64,000 bases of DNA, from positions 1 to 64,000 of the forward strand of contig NZ_QXFM01000100.1 in the NCBI RefSeq assembly GCF_003584015.1, in the 5' to 3' direction. The translations under genes were made by a program, and so were the position numbers. This document shows, piece after piece, positions 8,563 through 18,049 of the stretch. Each line of letters begins with the position of its first letter. Position 1 is the first letter of the stretch. The stretch is from Aurantiacibacter xanthus (lineage in GTDB: Bacteria; Pseudomonadota; Alphaproteobacteria; Sphingomonadales; Sphingomonadaceae). Below the pieces are notes generated by a model. That model was given only the letters and a program-made list of their open reading frames with translations. It was not told where the DNA came from and ran no database searches.

Positions 8563-9891
8563 TCAGCGGAAAGCGGTGATCCGGCCACTGTCGTCGAGGA
8601 TATAGAGCGTCTGGTTGGCCACCACCGGCGGCAACGAGACACCTTCCTTCAGCTCGGTGAACAGCGTGTCTTCACCGCTCATCAGGTCTACCGTGCGCAC
8701 TTCGCCCTGCGAACTGGCGATCCACAGCTTGTTGTTGGCGAGCACCGGACCGGTCCAGAAGATCGGGCCTTCGCGGTCCTTCGGCTTGCGCCAGCGGTCA
8801 AGCTGCTTGACCCAGCGGATGCGCCCGGTGTTGCGCTGAATGGCCAGAATGCGCGAGTCGTCGGTAAGGGTAAAGACCCATTCGCCGATCACACTGGGGG
8901 TGGAAATCCCCGCCAGTGTCAGTTCCCAGATGCGCTGGCCGGTGGTCAGTTCATAAGCCGCCATACGGCCGCCCTGTCCGAGCGCATAGACCCGGCCACT
9001 GTCAATGATCGGATCGGCATCGACGTCGGTCAGCGTGCCGACCTGGGTCGAGATCGAGGTGCGCGCCAGCGCGTCGGACCACAGGTTGCGGCCATTCTCA
9101 TAACGATAGGCGATCAGCTCGCCCGACGAATAGCCCGCCACGACCGTGCCCTGCCCGGCTGCGGGAGCCGCCACGCCGAACACGCCAGCCTGCCCGGTCG
9201 CCGCCGAATCCTGCCACTCGACCTCGCCATTGGCGGCGGAAAGGGCAAAAATCTGGTTGTCCTGCGTCATCACGAAGACGGAATTGAACGCTACGGTCGG
9301 CGCGCCGCGCAGCGGGCCCGAGGGCTTCACGCGCCAGATTTCGGTGCCGTCGGCAGCGTTGAGGGCGACCACATCGCCCACCCCGTTGGTGGCGTAGATG
9401 CGACCGTTGTCATAGGCAGCACCGCCGCCGAAAGTCGCGTCCTGAAGATCGCCCGAGACACGGATCTGGTGCTCCCAGCGGCGCGCGCCGGTTTCCGCAT
9501 CGAAGGCGTGAACCACGGCAGAGGTGTCGACGGCGAAGACCATGCCATTGGCCACCACTGGAGCAGCGGCAAGGCGGCGGGTCTTGGTGCTGCCGGCGAT
9601 GGCGGCTGTCCAAGCGCGGGCGGGATTGGCCGCCAGTGCGAGGTGGCCCGGCACCTTGGCCGCGTTGCCACCGGCCTGCGGCCAGCTGTCATTTACCCGT
9701 GCGGGCGGCACGATCACCGCGGTCGAGGCGAGGGTCGGATCGGCCTCAATCGTGGTGGCGATGCGCGAAAGGATCGGAGTGCGATCGCCGCGCGTGGGCG
9801 TGCGCGGCTCTTCCTTGCCGCTGAACATCCCGCATCCGGCCAGAGCCAGTGCGAACATCGGGGCGGCGATCAGTGCGACTTTACGGTTCAT
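8563..9891 (-). CDS. bamB: Outer membrane protein assembly factor BamB (PQQ-like beta-propeller lipoprotein)
   Basis: BamB is a lipoprotein of the beta-barrel assembly machinery. The 442-residue protein opens with a lipoprotein signal peptide ending in ALAGC (lipidated Cys20). Repeated PQQ-type blades follow, with segments such as TGARRWEHQI, DGTEIWRVKPS, NGEVEWQDSAA, TGQRIWELTLA and TGRIRWVKQLD. Its start overlaps the stop of the upstream TPR gene by four bases (ATGA), a pairing conserved in proteobacteria where YfgM-like TPR protein precedes BamB. In many bacteria der follows; here it does not. Confidence 0.93.
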   Translation of the reverse strand: MNRKVALIAAPMFALALAGCGMFSGKEEPRTPTRGDRTPILSRIATTIEADPTLASTAVIVPPARVNDSWPQAGGNAAKVPGHLALAANPARAWTAAIAGSTKTRRLAAAPVVANGMVFAVDTSAVVHAFDAETGARRWEHQIRVSGDLQDATFGGGAAYDNGRIYATNGVGDVVALNAADGTEIWRVKPSGPLRGAPTVAFNSVFVMTQDNQIFALSAANGEVEWQDSAATGQAGVFGVAAPAAGQGTVVAGYSSGELIAYRYENGRNLWSDALARTSISTQVGTLTDVDADPIIDSGRVYALGQGGRMAAYELTTGQRIWELTLAGISTPSVIGEWVFTLTDDSRILAIQRNTGRIRWVKQLDRWRKPKDREGPIFWTGPVLANNKLWIASSQGEVRTVDLMSGEDTLFTELKEGVSLPPVVANQTLYILDDSGRITAFR

Positions 9892-10664
9892 TGGGCACCT
9901 CCGGCCTGCGCGCCCTGCGGCGTGCCGAGTTCCTCCAGCATCGCATCCACATCATCAACCGCATCGTGGCCAAGCAGGCCGGCAAGCTGACGGGTGCGCG
10001 AGCGCAGGCTTTCGGGCACGTCCTCGTTCTTGGCGATGGCGACGAGCAGCGGCCCGGCCTGATCCGGCTTGTTCTGCGCGAGGTAGGCAAAGGCGACCAG
10101 TTCTCCGGCGCTACCGAACCACGGGCTTTCCGCCGTGGCGAGCGGGCCGAGCTGGTCAATCACCGCCTGCGACTCCATATTGTCGAAGTTCGCCGACACC
10201 ATCCGCACCTTGGCCAGATCGCGCACTTCCTGCGGCAGCGAGCTATCGTTGGCGACCTGACCATACAGCCCGACGGCCTCCTCGGTCTTGTTCTGGCCGA
10301 GCGCGATCCCGGCCTGCAACAGCCGCGCCATGCCCGCGCTGCCCTTGCCACCAGCGGCGGCAATCGCGGCGAGCTTCTCGTTGGCGGCATCGGCGTTGCC
10401 CGCTTCCAGCTCGTCGAGCGCGGTAATCAGCTGCTCGGAGCTTTCCTCCAGCTTGCTTTCCTGCTGGCCCGACCAGATCAGCCAGCCGCCGAAAGCGGCC
10501 AGCACCAGCACCACGGCCACGCCGATCGGCAGGCCGAACCTTTTCACGAAAGTGGCGACTTCGTCCTGCCGGACGGCCTCGTCCACTTCACGCATGAAGA
10601 CATCGTCGCTCGCGCTCTTGCGGTCGTTGGGCGAACGGGGTGTATCGGTCGGAGTGCTGGCCAC
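9888..10664 (-). CDS. Inner-membrane TPR protein, YfgM-like
   Basis: A 258-residue protein with a cytoplasmic N-terminus (residues 1-45), one membrane segment (GLPIGVAVVLVLAAFGGWLIW, about 45-65) and a periplasmic helical region of TPR-like repeats (residues 70-230). This architecture and its place directly before bamB match YfgM, which links the Sec translocon to periplasmic chaperones in E. coli. The tail is Ala/Gly/Gln-rich. It is translationally coupled to bamB by an ATGA overlap. Function by analogy only. Confidence 0.82.
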   Translation of the reverse strand: MASTPTDTPRSPNDRKSASDDVFMREVDEAVRQDEVATFVKRFGLPIGVAVVLVLAAFGGWLIWSGQQESKLEESSEQLITALDELEAGNADAANEKLAAIAAAGGKGSAGMARLLQAGIALGQNKTEEAVGLYGQVANDSSLPQEVRDLAKVRMVSANFDNMESQAVIDQLGPLATAESPWFGSAGELVAFAYLAQNKPDQAGPLLVAIAKNEDVPESLRSRTRQLAGLLGHDAVDDVDAMLEELGTPQGAQAGGAQ

Positions 10665-10792
10665 GGGTCTGTTCGATCTGTCCTGGTTCAGGCGGATAAG
10701 CCGCGCTCTTTAGGGGGGCAGCCGGGAACTGGCAATAACTGTGTCGGTGCTGTGCCCAGCTGGCCACCTGCGGGTGAACCGCCGATGAAGAC

Positions 10793-11950
10793 CTAATCCG
10801 CCGCCGCGTCCGGGCGCGCGAAAGCGTTGCGGTCCATCAGCCCCCAGTACAGCGCGCGGTATCGCTCGATCATGCGCATCTCGTCGAACTCGGCACGGGC
10901 CTTGTCGCGGTTGGCCTGCCCGATCCGCTTGCGCGCGGCGGGATCGCGGGCAAGGCTGTCGAGCGTCTTGGTCAGCGCCTCCTGATCGCCCGCCTCGACC
11001 AGCAGCGGGCCATTGTCCGACGCCACCATCGCGCCGATATCGCCCACGCGCGGCGCGACGGCGGGCAAGCCTGCCGCCATCGCCTCGATCAGCGAGATCG
11101 GCTGCTGCTCCGACTGCGAGGACAGCGCGAAAATATCGAACAGCCCGACCAGCTTCTGCGGCTCGGCAACGAAGCCGGGCAGGTGCACGCGGTCTTCCAC
11201 GCCAAGGCTTTCGGCGAGCGCCAGCAGGCTCTCACGCTCCGGCCCCTCACCCGCGATCACCAGCTGCCACTCGGGAGGAACATAGGTCATCGCACGGATC
11301 AGCATGTCGAGCTGCTTGACCTTGCGCAGGCCCGCAAGGGTGCCGATCCAGAACTCATCCTTGTGCTTGACCAGCCGGGGCAGGATGTCGCGCTTGGGGG
11401 GCGCGGCAAATGCGCGGGTGTCGATGCCGTTGGCGATCCGCTGCACGCGGCTGCGCGGCTGTTGCCACACGTCGAGCGCAATCGCCTCCAGCGTGTTGGA
11501 GGGCACCACCAGCGCCGCCGTGCGCCCCAGCGCGATGCGGCGGTAGAAGTTGCGCCGCCACTTGAGGCCGCCCGCTTCGTCTTCGTTGAAGCCGTCCTCG
11601 TGGTGGACCAGCGGAGGCAGCTTGAACATGTCGGCAAACAGCGTGTGCGCCATCACCGCGTCGATCGCGCCCCAGTTGTAGGTGCAGATGAGATCGTAGC
11701 CGGCCATGGCCTCGGCGATCTTCTTGAACCGTCCGGGCGTCGGTTTGCCGGTGAGCGAGGGGAACTTCGGCCAGCTGACCTTCGCCGCCTTGCCCAGCAG
11801 CGATGCCGCCCCGCGCCGTGCGGGATCGCCCGAGACCACGGCGTGCTCGGCGGCCTTGCCCCAATGGTTGATGAGGCGCACGCAGCGCACTTCCTTGCCC
11901 CCGGCGTCGAAGGTGGAGTGCAGGTGCAGAATGCGCGGAGCCTTGCTCAT
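10793..11950 (-). CDS. Family 4-type glycosyltransferase
   Basis: A 385-residue GT-B fold glycosyltransferase with no signal peptide. The N-terminal domain begins ILHLHSTFDAGGKEVR; the C-terminal nucleotide-sugar domain shows IGTLAGLRKVKQLDMLI, LVIAGEGPERESLLALA and the EX7E-type motif within SEQQPISLIEAMAAGLP. It is a GT4-like retaining enzyme; acceptor and sugar are unknown. Start ATG at 11950 overlaps the stop of the upstream alpha/beta hydrolase gene by four bases, so the pair is one operon. No lipopolysaccharide or capsule genes are nearby to suggest a pathway. Confidence 0.85.
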   Translation of the reverse strand: MSKAPRILHLHSTFDAGGKEVRCVRLINHWGKAAEHAVVSGDPARRGAASLLGKAAKVSWPKFPSLTGKPTPGRFKKIAEAMAGYDLICTYNWGAIDAVMAHTLFADMFKLPPLVHHEDGFNEDEAGGLKWRRNFYRRIALGRTAALVVPSNTLEAIALDVWQQPRSRVQRIANGIDTRAFAAPPKRDILPRLVKHKDEFWIGTLAGLRKVKQLDMLIRAMTYVPPEWQLVIAGEGPERESLLALAESLGVEDRVHLPGFVAEPQKLVGLFDIFALSSQSEQQPISLIEAMAAGLPAVAPRVGDIGAMVASDNGPLLVEAGDQEALTKTLDSLARDPAARKRIGQANRDKARAEFDEMRMIERYRALYWGLMDRNAFARPDAAAD

Positions 11951-12816
11951 GCCGCCAGCACCCGACCCAGCAGGCGCGCGATGGCAGCCTGCGCTTCAGG
12001 CTCGGCCAGCGTCGGGGCATGCCCCACGCGCGGCACGGTCACGCAGTCGAACCCGGCCAGCCGCGTGCCCATCGCGGCAAAGGTCACGGGCGAGAACAGG
12101 TCCGACAGCTCGCCGCGCAACACCAGCCCTGGCCTGCCGCCCAGCGCCTCGAAGGCGGGCCACAGATCCACCGCCTCAGCCGCCGCAGGATCGGAGAATG
12201 GCTCGGCGATCTTCATGTCGTAATCATAGGCGATGCGGCCGTTGTTGCCGACGCACATCAGCCGCTTGGCCAGCGCCAGCCAGTCCTCGATCGCATAGTC
12301 GGGATAGATCGCCTGCGAGCTGTCGCGCAGCGCGCGGGCGGCGTGCATCCAGGTCGGGAAACTGCGCCCGTGCCCCACGTGGTCGCGGATACGCTCCAGC
12401 CCCTCGCTCTCGATCACCGGGCCGATATCGTTGAGCACCACGCCCGCGAACAGATCGGGGCGTTGCAGCGCGATCAGCGTGGTCACGATCCCGCCGAGTG
12501 AGGTGCCGATGGCGACCACCTTGTCGAGCTTCAGCTCATCGACCAGCGCCAGCACATCGGCCACGTAAGTGAGCGGGACATAGCTGTCCGATTCCTTGGC
12601 ATAGTCGCTCTCGCCGCGCCCGCGAAAATCGAGCGCCAGCACACGCCACTGGCCCGCGAAGGCCTCGGCCACCGGTTCGAAATCGCGCGCATTGCGGGTG
12701 AGGCCGGGCAGGCACAGGATCGCCGGACGGTCCGCTGCGCCCGCATAGTCGCGCGCGTGGAGCTTCAGCCCCTCGCTGCTCTCCCAAAAGAAGTCCGCAT
12801 ATTCGCTGGTCGCCAT
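11947..12816 (-). CDS. Alpha/beta hydrolase
   Basis: A 289-residue alpha/beta hydrolase. The oxyanion-region motif ILCLPGLTRNARDFEP is near residue 33, the nucleophile elbow GTSLGG has Ser106, the acid is probably the Asp in RGELSDLFSP, and the His is in PRVGHAPTL near the end. The open frame extends 68 codons upstream, but that part overlaps selO. ATG at 12816 gives MATSEYADFF, which leads straight into the domain. The substrate is unknown. It is first gene of a two-gene operon with the glycosyltransferase and divergent from selO. Confidence 0.85.
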   Translation of the reverse strand: MATSEYADFFWESSEGLKLHARDYAGAADRPAILCLPGLTRNARDFEPVAEAFAGQWRVLALDFRGRGESDYAKESDSYVPLTYVADVLALVDELKLDKVVAIGTSLGGIVTTLIALQRPDLFAGVVLNDIGPVIESEGLERIRDHVGHGRSFPTWMHAARALRDSSQAIYPDYAIEDWLALAKRLMCVGNNGRIAYDYDMKIAEPFSDPAAAEAVDLWPAFEALGGRPGLVLRGELSDLFSPVTFAAMGTRLAGFDCVTVPRVGHAPTLAEPEAQAAIARLLGRVLAA

Positions 12817-12870
12817 GGCGCGCGCTGCCACCCTTGTCTTTACGTGGGCCGGTTGCGCCACGGCGCTTCG

Positions 12871-14301
12871 ATGGCCACTTATGCGCATATGCGTCAAGCC
12901 CTTGCAGCAGCCCCCTATCGCCCCGACCCGCAGATCGACGGAGTCGCCGACTTCCTCGCCGACCCGGTGGAGGCGGCAAAGTTCCCCACCGCGACCCTGC
13001 GCTTCCGCAACCATCGGCACGAGAGCACGGTGGGCCTCGACAGCCTCTCAGACGACCAGTGGATCGCCCATTTCGGCCATTTCGAGCCGTTGCCCGATAA
13101 CCTCCCCCAGCCGCTCGCGCTGCGCTATCACGGCCACCAGTTCCGCACCTACAACCCCGAGATCGGCGACGGACGCGGGTTCCTGTTCGCCCAGTTGCGC
13201 GACGGCGCGGGCCGCCTGCTTGACCTTGGCACCAAAGGCAGCGGGCAGACCCCGTGGAGCCGCTCGGGCGACGGACGCCTGACACTGAAGGGCGCCTTGC
13301 GCGAAATCCTCGCCACCGAAATGCTCGAAGCGCTGGGCGTCAACACCAGCAAGACCTTTTCGGTGATCGAAACCGGCGAGAGCCTGTGGCGTGGCGACGA
13401 GCCCAGCCCCACCCGCTCGGCGGTGATGGTGCGATTGTCGCACTCGCATATCCGCATCGGCAGCTTCCAGCGGTTGCTGGTGCTGGAGGAGCACGCGCAC
13501 CTCGCGCGGCTGGTCGACTATTGCCTGGCGCAGTTTCCCGGCCCGCTTCCGCCTGAGGATGCGCCCGGCCGCGACAATCCGGCGGTAATCCTCGTCCATC
13601 AGGCCGCCGAGCGCCTCGCCGATCTTGCCGCCAGCTACATGGTCGCAGGCTTCGTCCACGGCGTGCTCAACACCGACAATATCAACCTCACAGGCGAGAG
13701 CTTCGACTACGGCCCCTGGCGCTTCCTGCCCAAGTGGGAGCCGCAGTTCACCGCCGCCTATTTCGATCATCAGGGGCTCTATGCCTTCGGTCGCCAACCC
13801 GAGGCGATCCGCTGGAACCTCGCGCAGCTCGCCATCGCGCTGCGCCCGCTGGCCGACAGCGATGCGCTGCTCGCCGCGCTCAACCGCTTCGGCCCGCTCT
13901 ACGAGACAGCGATGCTGCGCCGGTTCTGCTGGCGGCTGGGCGTCGAGAGTATCGACCCGGCATCCGACGGCGCGCTCGTCGGCGCGGCGGAAGTGACGAT
14001 GCGCGAAGGCGAGATCGGACCGGATCTGTTTTTCCACCGCCATCGCGGCGGGCGCGACGCCGAAGGCCCACTGGCTCAGGCGCTGGGCAACCGCCCCGCC
14101 CTGCCCGGCGCATCCGACTACTGGGACCGCCCCGACCCCGAATCGATGCTGATCGAGGAAGTCGAGGCGATCTGGGACGCCATCGCCCAAAACGACGACT
14201 GGCAGCCGCTGGCCGACAAGCTGGCGCGGGTGCGGGCCCTGGGCGATGCCCTCGGCGATGCGCCCTCTCCGCAAGGCCATTTGCCGAGCCAGCCCGCGTG
14301 A
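12871..14301 (+). CDS. selO: Protein adenylyltransferase SelO/YdiU family (short form)
   Basis: SelO is a pseudokinase that transfers AMP to proteins and protects against oxidative stress. In this 476-residue protein the inverted-ATP kinase core is present: LGTKGSGQTPWSRSGDGRLT (residues 120-139) and the metal/catalytic segment HGVLNTDN with DYGPW after it, near residue 265. The usual C-terminal NP-x-RN segment and the terminal Sec/Cys motif of longer members were not seen, so this is a shortened version. The chosen ATG at 12871 is 54 bases from the divergent hydrolase start; an ATG at 12889 is an alternative. No clear SD. Confidence 0.88.
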   Translation: MATYAHMRQALAAAPYRPDPQIDGVADFLADPVEAAKFPTATLRFRNHRHESTVGLDSLSDDQWIAHFGHFEPLPDNLPQPLALRYHGHQFRTYNPEIGDGRGFLFAQLRDGAGRLLDLGTKGSGQTPWSRSGDGRLTLKGALREILATEMLEALGVNTSKTFSVIETGESLWRGDEPSPTRSAVMVRLSHSHIRIGSFQRLLVLEEHAHLARLVDYCLAQFPGPLPPEDAPGRDNPAVILVHQAAERLADLAASYMVAGFVHGVLNTDNINLTGESFDYGPWRFLPKWEPQFTAAYFDHQGLYAFGRQPEAIRWNLAQLAIALRPLADSDALLAALNRFGPLYETAMLRRFCWRLGVESIDPASDGALVGAAEVTMREGEIGPDLFFHRHRGGRDAEGPLAQALGNRPALPGASDYWDRPDPESMLIEEVEAIWDAIAQNDDWQPLADKLARVRALGDALGDAPSPQGHLPSQPA

Positions 14302-14365
14302 CTTTGCGTGTTGGCACATGAGGCCTTAAGGAACAGATGAAACCAAGCCCGAAGGAACCGAAACC

Positions 14366-15784
14366 TTGTCCGACGCGCCGCACCTGATTTCCTATGAACC
14401 GGCCACCGGGGCCGAACTGTGGCGCGGTGCGCACGGCAATGTCGACGAACTTGTCGCCCGCGCGCGCAAGGCCTGGCCGGAATGGGCCGCACAGCCGCTC
14501 GCCACCCGGATCGAGCGGATACGCCGCTTCGCCAACGAGGTGCGCAAGGAGCAGGAAGAGTTCGCCGAGCTGATCGCGCGCGAAACCGGCAAGCCGCTGT
14601 GGGAAGCGCGCACCGAGGTCGAGGCGGTGATCGGCAAGGTCGAAATCTCGGTCCGCGCCTATGCCGAGCGGACCGGCCAGCGCAAACTCGACAGCGCGCT
14701 GCAAGGCTCGGCTGCGCTGCGCCACAAGCCGCATGGGGTGATGGCCGTGCTCGGGCCCTACAACTTCCCCGCGCACTTGCCCAATGGCCATATCATCCCC
14801 GCGCTGATCGCGGGCAATGCGGTGATCCTCAAGCCGAGCGAGAAGACGCCCGCCGTCGGCGAGAAACTGCTGTCGTTCTTCGTGCGCGCGGGCGTGCCGC
14901 AGGATCTGGTGCAGCTGCTGATCGGCGGGCCGGAAGAAGGCAAGGCGCTGGTCGCCCATCCCGATGTCGATGGCGTGCTGTTCACCGGCTCGGCGCAGGT
15001 CGGCATCGCCATCAACCGCAAGCTGGCGACCGAGCCGGGCAAGATCGTCGCACTCGAAATGGGCGGCAACAATCCGCTGGTGGTGTGGGACACGCCCAAG
15101 ATCGACGACGTCGCCGCGCTGATCGTGCAGAGCGCCTTCACCACCGCCGGCCAGCGCTGCACCGCCGCGCGGCGGCTGATCGTGAAAAGCTCGATGTACG
15201 ACGACGTGATCGGCGCGGTGAAGGCCCTGACCGACCGGATCGTGATCGGCGCCCCGTTCGACGATCCGCAGCCGTTCATGGGCCCGGTGATCGACATGCA
15301 CACCGCCGACCAGCTGACCGAGAGCTTCCTCTACCTGATTTCGAACGGCGGCAAGGCGATCTCGCATATGCGCCGCCCGCGCGAAGGCCTGCCCTTCGTG
15401 ACCCCGGCGCTGGTCGACGTGACCGGCATGGCCGAGCGCCCCGATGTCGAGCTGTTCGGTCCGCTGCTTCAGGTGGTGCGGGTCGACGATTTCGACGCCG
15501 CGATTGCCGAGGCGAACAACACGCGGTTCGGCCTTTCCGCCTCGCTGGTGGGCGGCGATCCGGCGCAGTACAACCGCTTCTGGGCCAATATTCGCGCAGG
15601 GATCGTTAACTGGAACCGGCCCACCAACGGGGCCTCGTCCGCCGCACCGTTCGGCGGGGTCGGCTTTTCGGGCAATCACCGCCCGGCCGCCTTCTATGCC
15701 GCCGACTATTGCGCCTACCCCGTCACCAGCACCGAGATGGAGCAGCCGCGCGCGAGCGTGGGCGTGGGGTTTCGCGAAAGCTGA
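14366..15784 (+). CDS. astD: Succinylglutamate-semialdehyde dehydrogenase
   Basis: NAD-dependent aldehyde dehydrogenase that oxidises N-succinylglutamate semialdehyde in the arginine succinyltransferase pathway. The 472-residue enzyme shows VLGPYNFPAHLPNGH near residue 128, catalytic Cys265 in TAGQRCTAAR and the general base Glu231 in ALEMGGNNP. These and the length match AstD better than other ALDH classes. The start codon is TTG at 14366, with AAGGA at 14352-14356 about 9 bases upstream. No astA, astB, astC or astE is adjacent, so its role here may differ or the pathway is scattered. A strong hairpin follows the stop. Confidence 0.9.
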   Translation: MSDAPHLISYEPATGAELWRGAHGNVDELVARARKAWPEWAAQPLATRIERIRRFANEVRKEQEEFAELIARETGKPLWEARTEVEAVIGKVEISVRAYAERTGQRKLDSALQGSAALRHKPHGVMAVLGPYNFPAHLPNGHIIPALIAGNAVILKPSEKTPAVGEKLLSFFVRAGVPQDLVQLLIGGPEEGKALVAHPDVDGVLFTGSAQVGIAINRKLATEPGKIVALEMGGNNPLVVWDTPKIDDVAALIVQSAFTTAGQRCTAARRLIVKSSMYDDVIGAVKALTDRIVIGAPFDDPQPFMGPVIDMHTADQLTESFLYLISNGGKAISHMRRPREGLPFVTPALVDVTGMAERPDVELFGPLLQVVRVDDFDAAIAEANNTRFGLSASLVGGDPAQYNRFWANIRAGIVNWNRPTNGASSAAPFGGVGFSGNHRPAAFYAADYCAYPVTSTEMEQPRASVGVGFRES

Positions 15785-15800
15785 GCAAGCGAGGCTATCA

Positions 15801-15835
15801 GGGCGCTCGCGGGCATTCCTGAGCTGCGAGCGCCC
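15801..15835 (+). terminator. Hairpin after astD
   Basis: A perfect 10-base inverted repeat, GGGCGCTCGC (15801-15810) and GCGAGCGCCC (15826-15835), with a 15-base loop, 16 bases after the astD stop. There is no T-run, so it could be a Rho-assisted end or an mRNA 3' stabiliser. The following stretch to 16029 holds no supported gene. Confidence 0.5.
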
Positions 15836-16029
15836 CGGCGATGCCTTCCGCAGTCCGACCTGGAAGGCCCGCTGGCGCACCGCGAGACAGGGGAACACGC
15901 GGCGCGCCATAAGCAATCGAGGCAAGGTTGCATCTCGATTCGCAACTCATCTAGCTCAGTCTGGCTGAACCGGCGGCAACGGCCTCGCAAGCTTGCCGGA
16001 AGCCAGCCTTGAGCCTACCGCCTTGGCCA

Positions 16030-16935
16030 ATGACCCAGGCTACCCTCAGCAGCAGACGCGCCCTCGCCTTCGCCCTTGGCGCTCACGTGATCTGGGGCTC
16101 GATGCCGGTCTACCTGCTGCTCGTCCACGAGGTGCCGGTATTCGAATATGTCGCCTGGCGCACGCTGTTCACGCTGCCGCTGTGCCTGGCGGTGATCGTC
16201 TTTCGTGGCAGCATGGGCGAACTGGGTGCGGTGCTGCGCAATCGGCGCGCCATATTGACGCTGGCGGCGAGCGCCGGGCTGATCGCGGTCAACTGGTGCC
16301 TCTATGTCTGGGCGATCAAGACCGACCACGTCTATGCCGCCAGCCTTGGCTACTACATCCTGCCGCTGACCATGATGCTGCTGGGGCTGGTGTTCCTCGG
16401 CGAGAGGCTGACCCGGCGGCAATGGGCCGCAGTGGCGCTGGCAGGGGTCGGGGTCGCGGCGCTGGCTGCGGGCGCGATGACCACGCTGTGGGTGAGCCTT
16501 ACCCTCGCCCTCAGCTTCGGCACCTATGGCCTGCTACGCAAGACCGTGGCGGCAGGCCCCTTGGTGGGGCTCGCCGTCGAATCGATGGTGCTGGCGCCAT
16601 TCGCCATCGGCTTTCTCGGCTGGAGCGCGAACATGGGTCCGGGCCTCGCGATCGGCCGCGACGCGCTGGAAACCTTCGGCATCGTGATGGGCGGCCCGAT
16701 GACTGCCGTGCCGCTGCTGATGTTCGCCGCCGCCGCGCGGGCCATGCCCTTCACGGTGATGGGCTTCCTGCAATTCCTCTCGCCGACCGTGGTGTTCCTG
16801 ATCGGCCTGCTGGTGTTCGGTGAAGACCTGCACCCGGCGCAACTGGCGAGCTTCGTGGCGATCTGGGCGGCAGCGGCGGTGTTCACCTGGGATCTGGTCC
16901 GCTCCTCGCACCGCGCCGCGGTGCGCCCGCTTTAG
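16030..16935 (+). CDS. rarD: EamA-family transporter, RarD-like
   Basis: A 301-residue membrane protein with about ten transmembrane segments, two EamA repeats, and RarD-type features: [51 protein letters not shown] and [17 protein letters not shown]. RarD proteins resemble drug/metabolite exporters; the substrate here is unknown. The ATG at 16030 gives a short cytoplasmic start; a TTG at 16009 would add seven residues. The 3' end overlaps the 3' end of pyrC by four bases on the opposite strand. Confidence 0.85.
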   Translation: MTQATLSSRRALAFALGAHVIWGSMPVYLLLVHEVPVFEYVAWRTLFTLPLCLAVIVFRGSMGELGAVLRNRRAILTLAASAGLIAVNWCLYVWAIKTDHVYAASLGYYILPLTMMLLGLVFLGERLTRRQWAAVALAGVGVAALAAGAMTTLWVSLTLALSFGTYGLLRKTVAAGPLVGLAVESMVLAPFAIGFLGWSANMGPGLAIGRDALETFGIVMGGPMTAVPLLMFAAAARAMPFTVMGFLQFLSPTVVFLIGLLVFGEDLHPAQLASFVAIWAAAAVFTWDLVRSSHRAAVRPL

Positions 16936-17969
16936 TCGGCGAGCTTCCAGCCGAGCGTCTCGCCCGCATGGAATGGCACATAGTGCGTGCCCGCGAGTTC
17001 GAGCGTGTCGGGCACCTGCTGCTCTTCGCGAACCAGCGTCACCGTCTCCTCGCTTACCGGCAGGCCATAGAAGGCTGGGCCGTTGCGGCTGGCGAAGCCC
17101 TCGAACGCATCGAGCGCATCTTCCTCGTCGAACACCGTGACATAGCTTTCGAGCGCATAGGGCGCGTTGAAGATGCCCGCGCAGCCGCAAGCACTTTCCT
17201 TCGCCTCGCGCGCATGCGGCGCACTGTCGGTGCCGAGGAAGACCCGCGCGTTGCCCGATGTGGCAAGACGGCGCAGGCTCAGCCGATGATGCTCGCGCTT
17301 GGCGACGGGCAGGCAATAGGCGTGCGGCCTGATCCCGCCCACCAGCATGGCATTGCGGTTAATGTGCAGATGCTGCGGCGTGATCGTGGCGGCGACATTG
17401 GGGCCTGATTCGGCGACAAAGTCGGCGGCCTCCTCGGTGGTGATATGCTCGAACACCACCTTCAGCTCGGGCAGATCGCGCACCAGCGGCGCGAGCGTGC
17501 GCTCGATGAACACCGCCTCGCGGTCAAAGATGTCGATCTCGGCATGGGTCACCTCGCCATGAACGCAGAACACCATCCCGATCTCGGCCATGGTTTCGAG
17601 CACCTTGCGGACATTGGCGAGGTCGGTCACGCCAGAGGCCGAGTTGGTGGTCGCCCCGGCGGGATAGAGCTTCGCGGCGGTGAACACCCCGGCTTCGAAC
17701 CCGGCGCGGATATCGGCGGGGTCGGTCGCGTCGGTGAGGTAGGCGGTCATCAGCGGGGTGAACGCCGAGCCCTCAGGCAGAGCCGCGACAATCCGGTCGC
17801 GATAGGCGGCGGCGGCGGCGCTGGTCGTCACCGGGGGCACGAGGTTGGGCATGACGATCGCCCGGCCGAACTGGCGCGCGGTGTAGGGCAGCACGCCCTC
17901 CATCACCGCGCCATCGCGCAGGTGCAGGTGCCAATCGTCGGGACGGGGGATCGTGAGCGTGTCGGTCAT
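16932..17969 (-). CDS. pyrC: Dihydroorotase (class II, PyrC)
   Basis: Cyclises carbamoyl aspartate to dihydroorotate in de novo pyrimidine synthesis. The 345-residue enzyme shows the metal ligands in [10 protein letters not shown] (residues 11-20), the carbamylated lysine in [12 protein letters not shown] near residue 99, His ligands in VHGEVTH and VFEHITT, and the catalytic Asp in GTDSAPH near residue 245. These fit the class II (E. coli-type) enzyme. It stands alone; pyrE lies 17 kb away. It is divergent from ygfZ with an 80-base gap. Confidence 0.96.
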   Translation of the reverse strand: MTDTLTIPRPDDWHLHLRDGAVMEGVLPYTARQFGRAIVMPNLVPPVTTSAAAAAYRDRIVAALPEGSAFTPLMTAYLTDATDPADIRAGFEAGVFTAAKLYPAGATTNSASGVTDLANVRKVLETMAEIGMVFCVHGEVTHAEIDIFDREAVFIERTLAPLVRDLPELKVVFEHITTEEAADFVAESGPNVAATITPQHLHINRNAMLVGGIRPHAYCLPVAKREHHRLSLRRLATSGNARVFLGTDSAPHAREAKESACGCAGIFNAPYALESYVTVFDEEDALDAFEGFASRNGPAFYGLPVSEETVTLVREEQQVPDTLELAGTHYVPFHAGETLGWKLAD

Positions 17970-18049
17970 GCGCGCGCTCTGCCACAGGGCGGACCGGACG
18001 AACAGCCCTCCCGCTTGCGCGGGCGCACGCTTGCTCCCACCTTAGGGCC

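Noticed and set aside
13880-15925. A 681-residue open frame on the minus strand
   Set aside because: Antisense to selO and astD, composition typical of a shadow frame.
15715-15990. 91-residue minus-strand frame after astD
   Set aside because: Half lies antisense to astD, no SD, no recognisable sequence.
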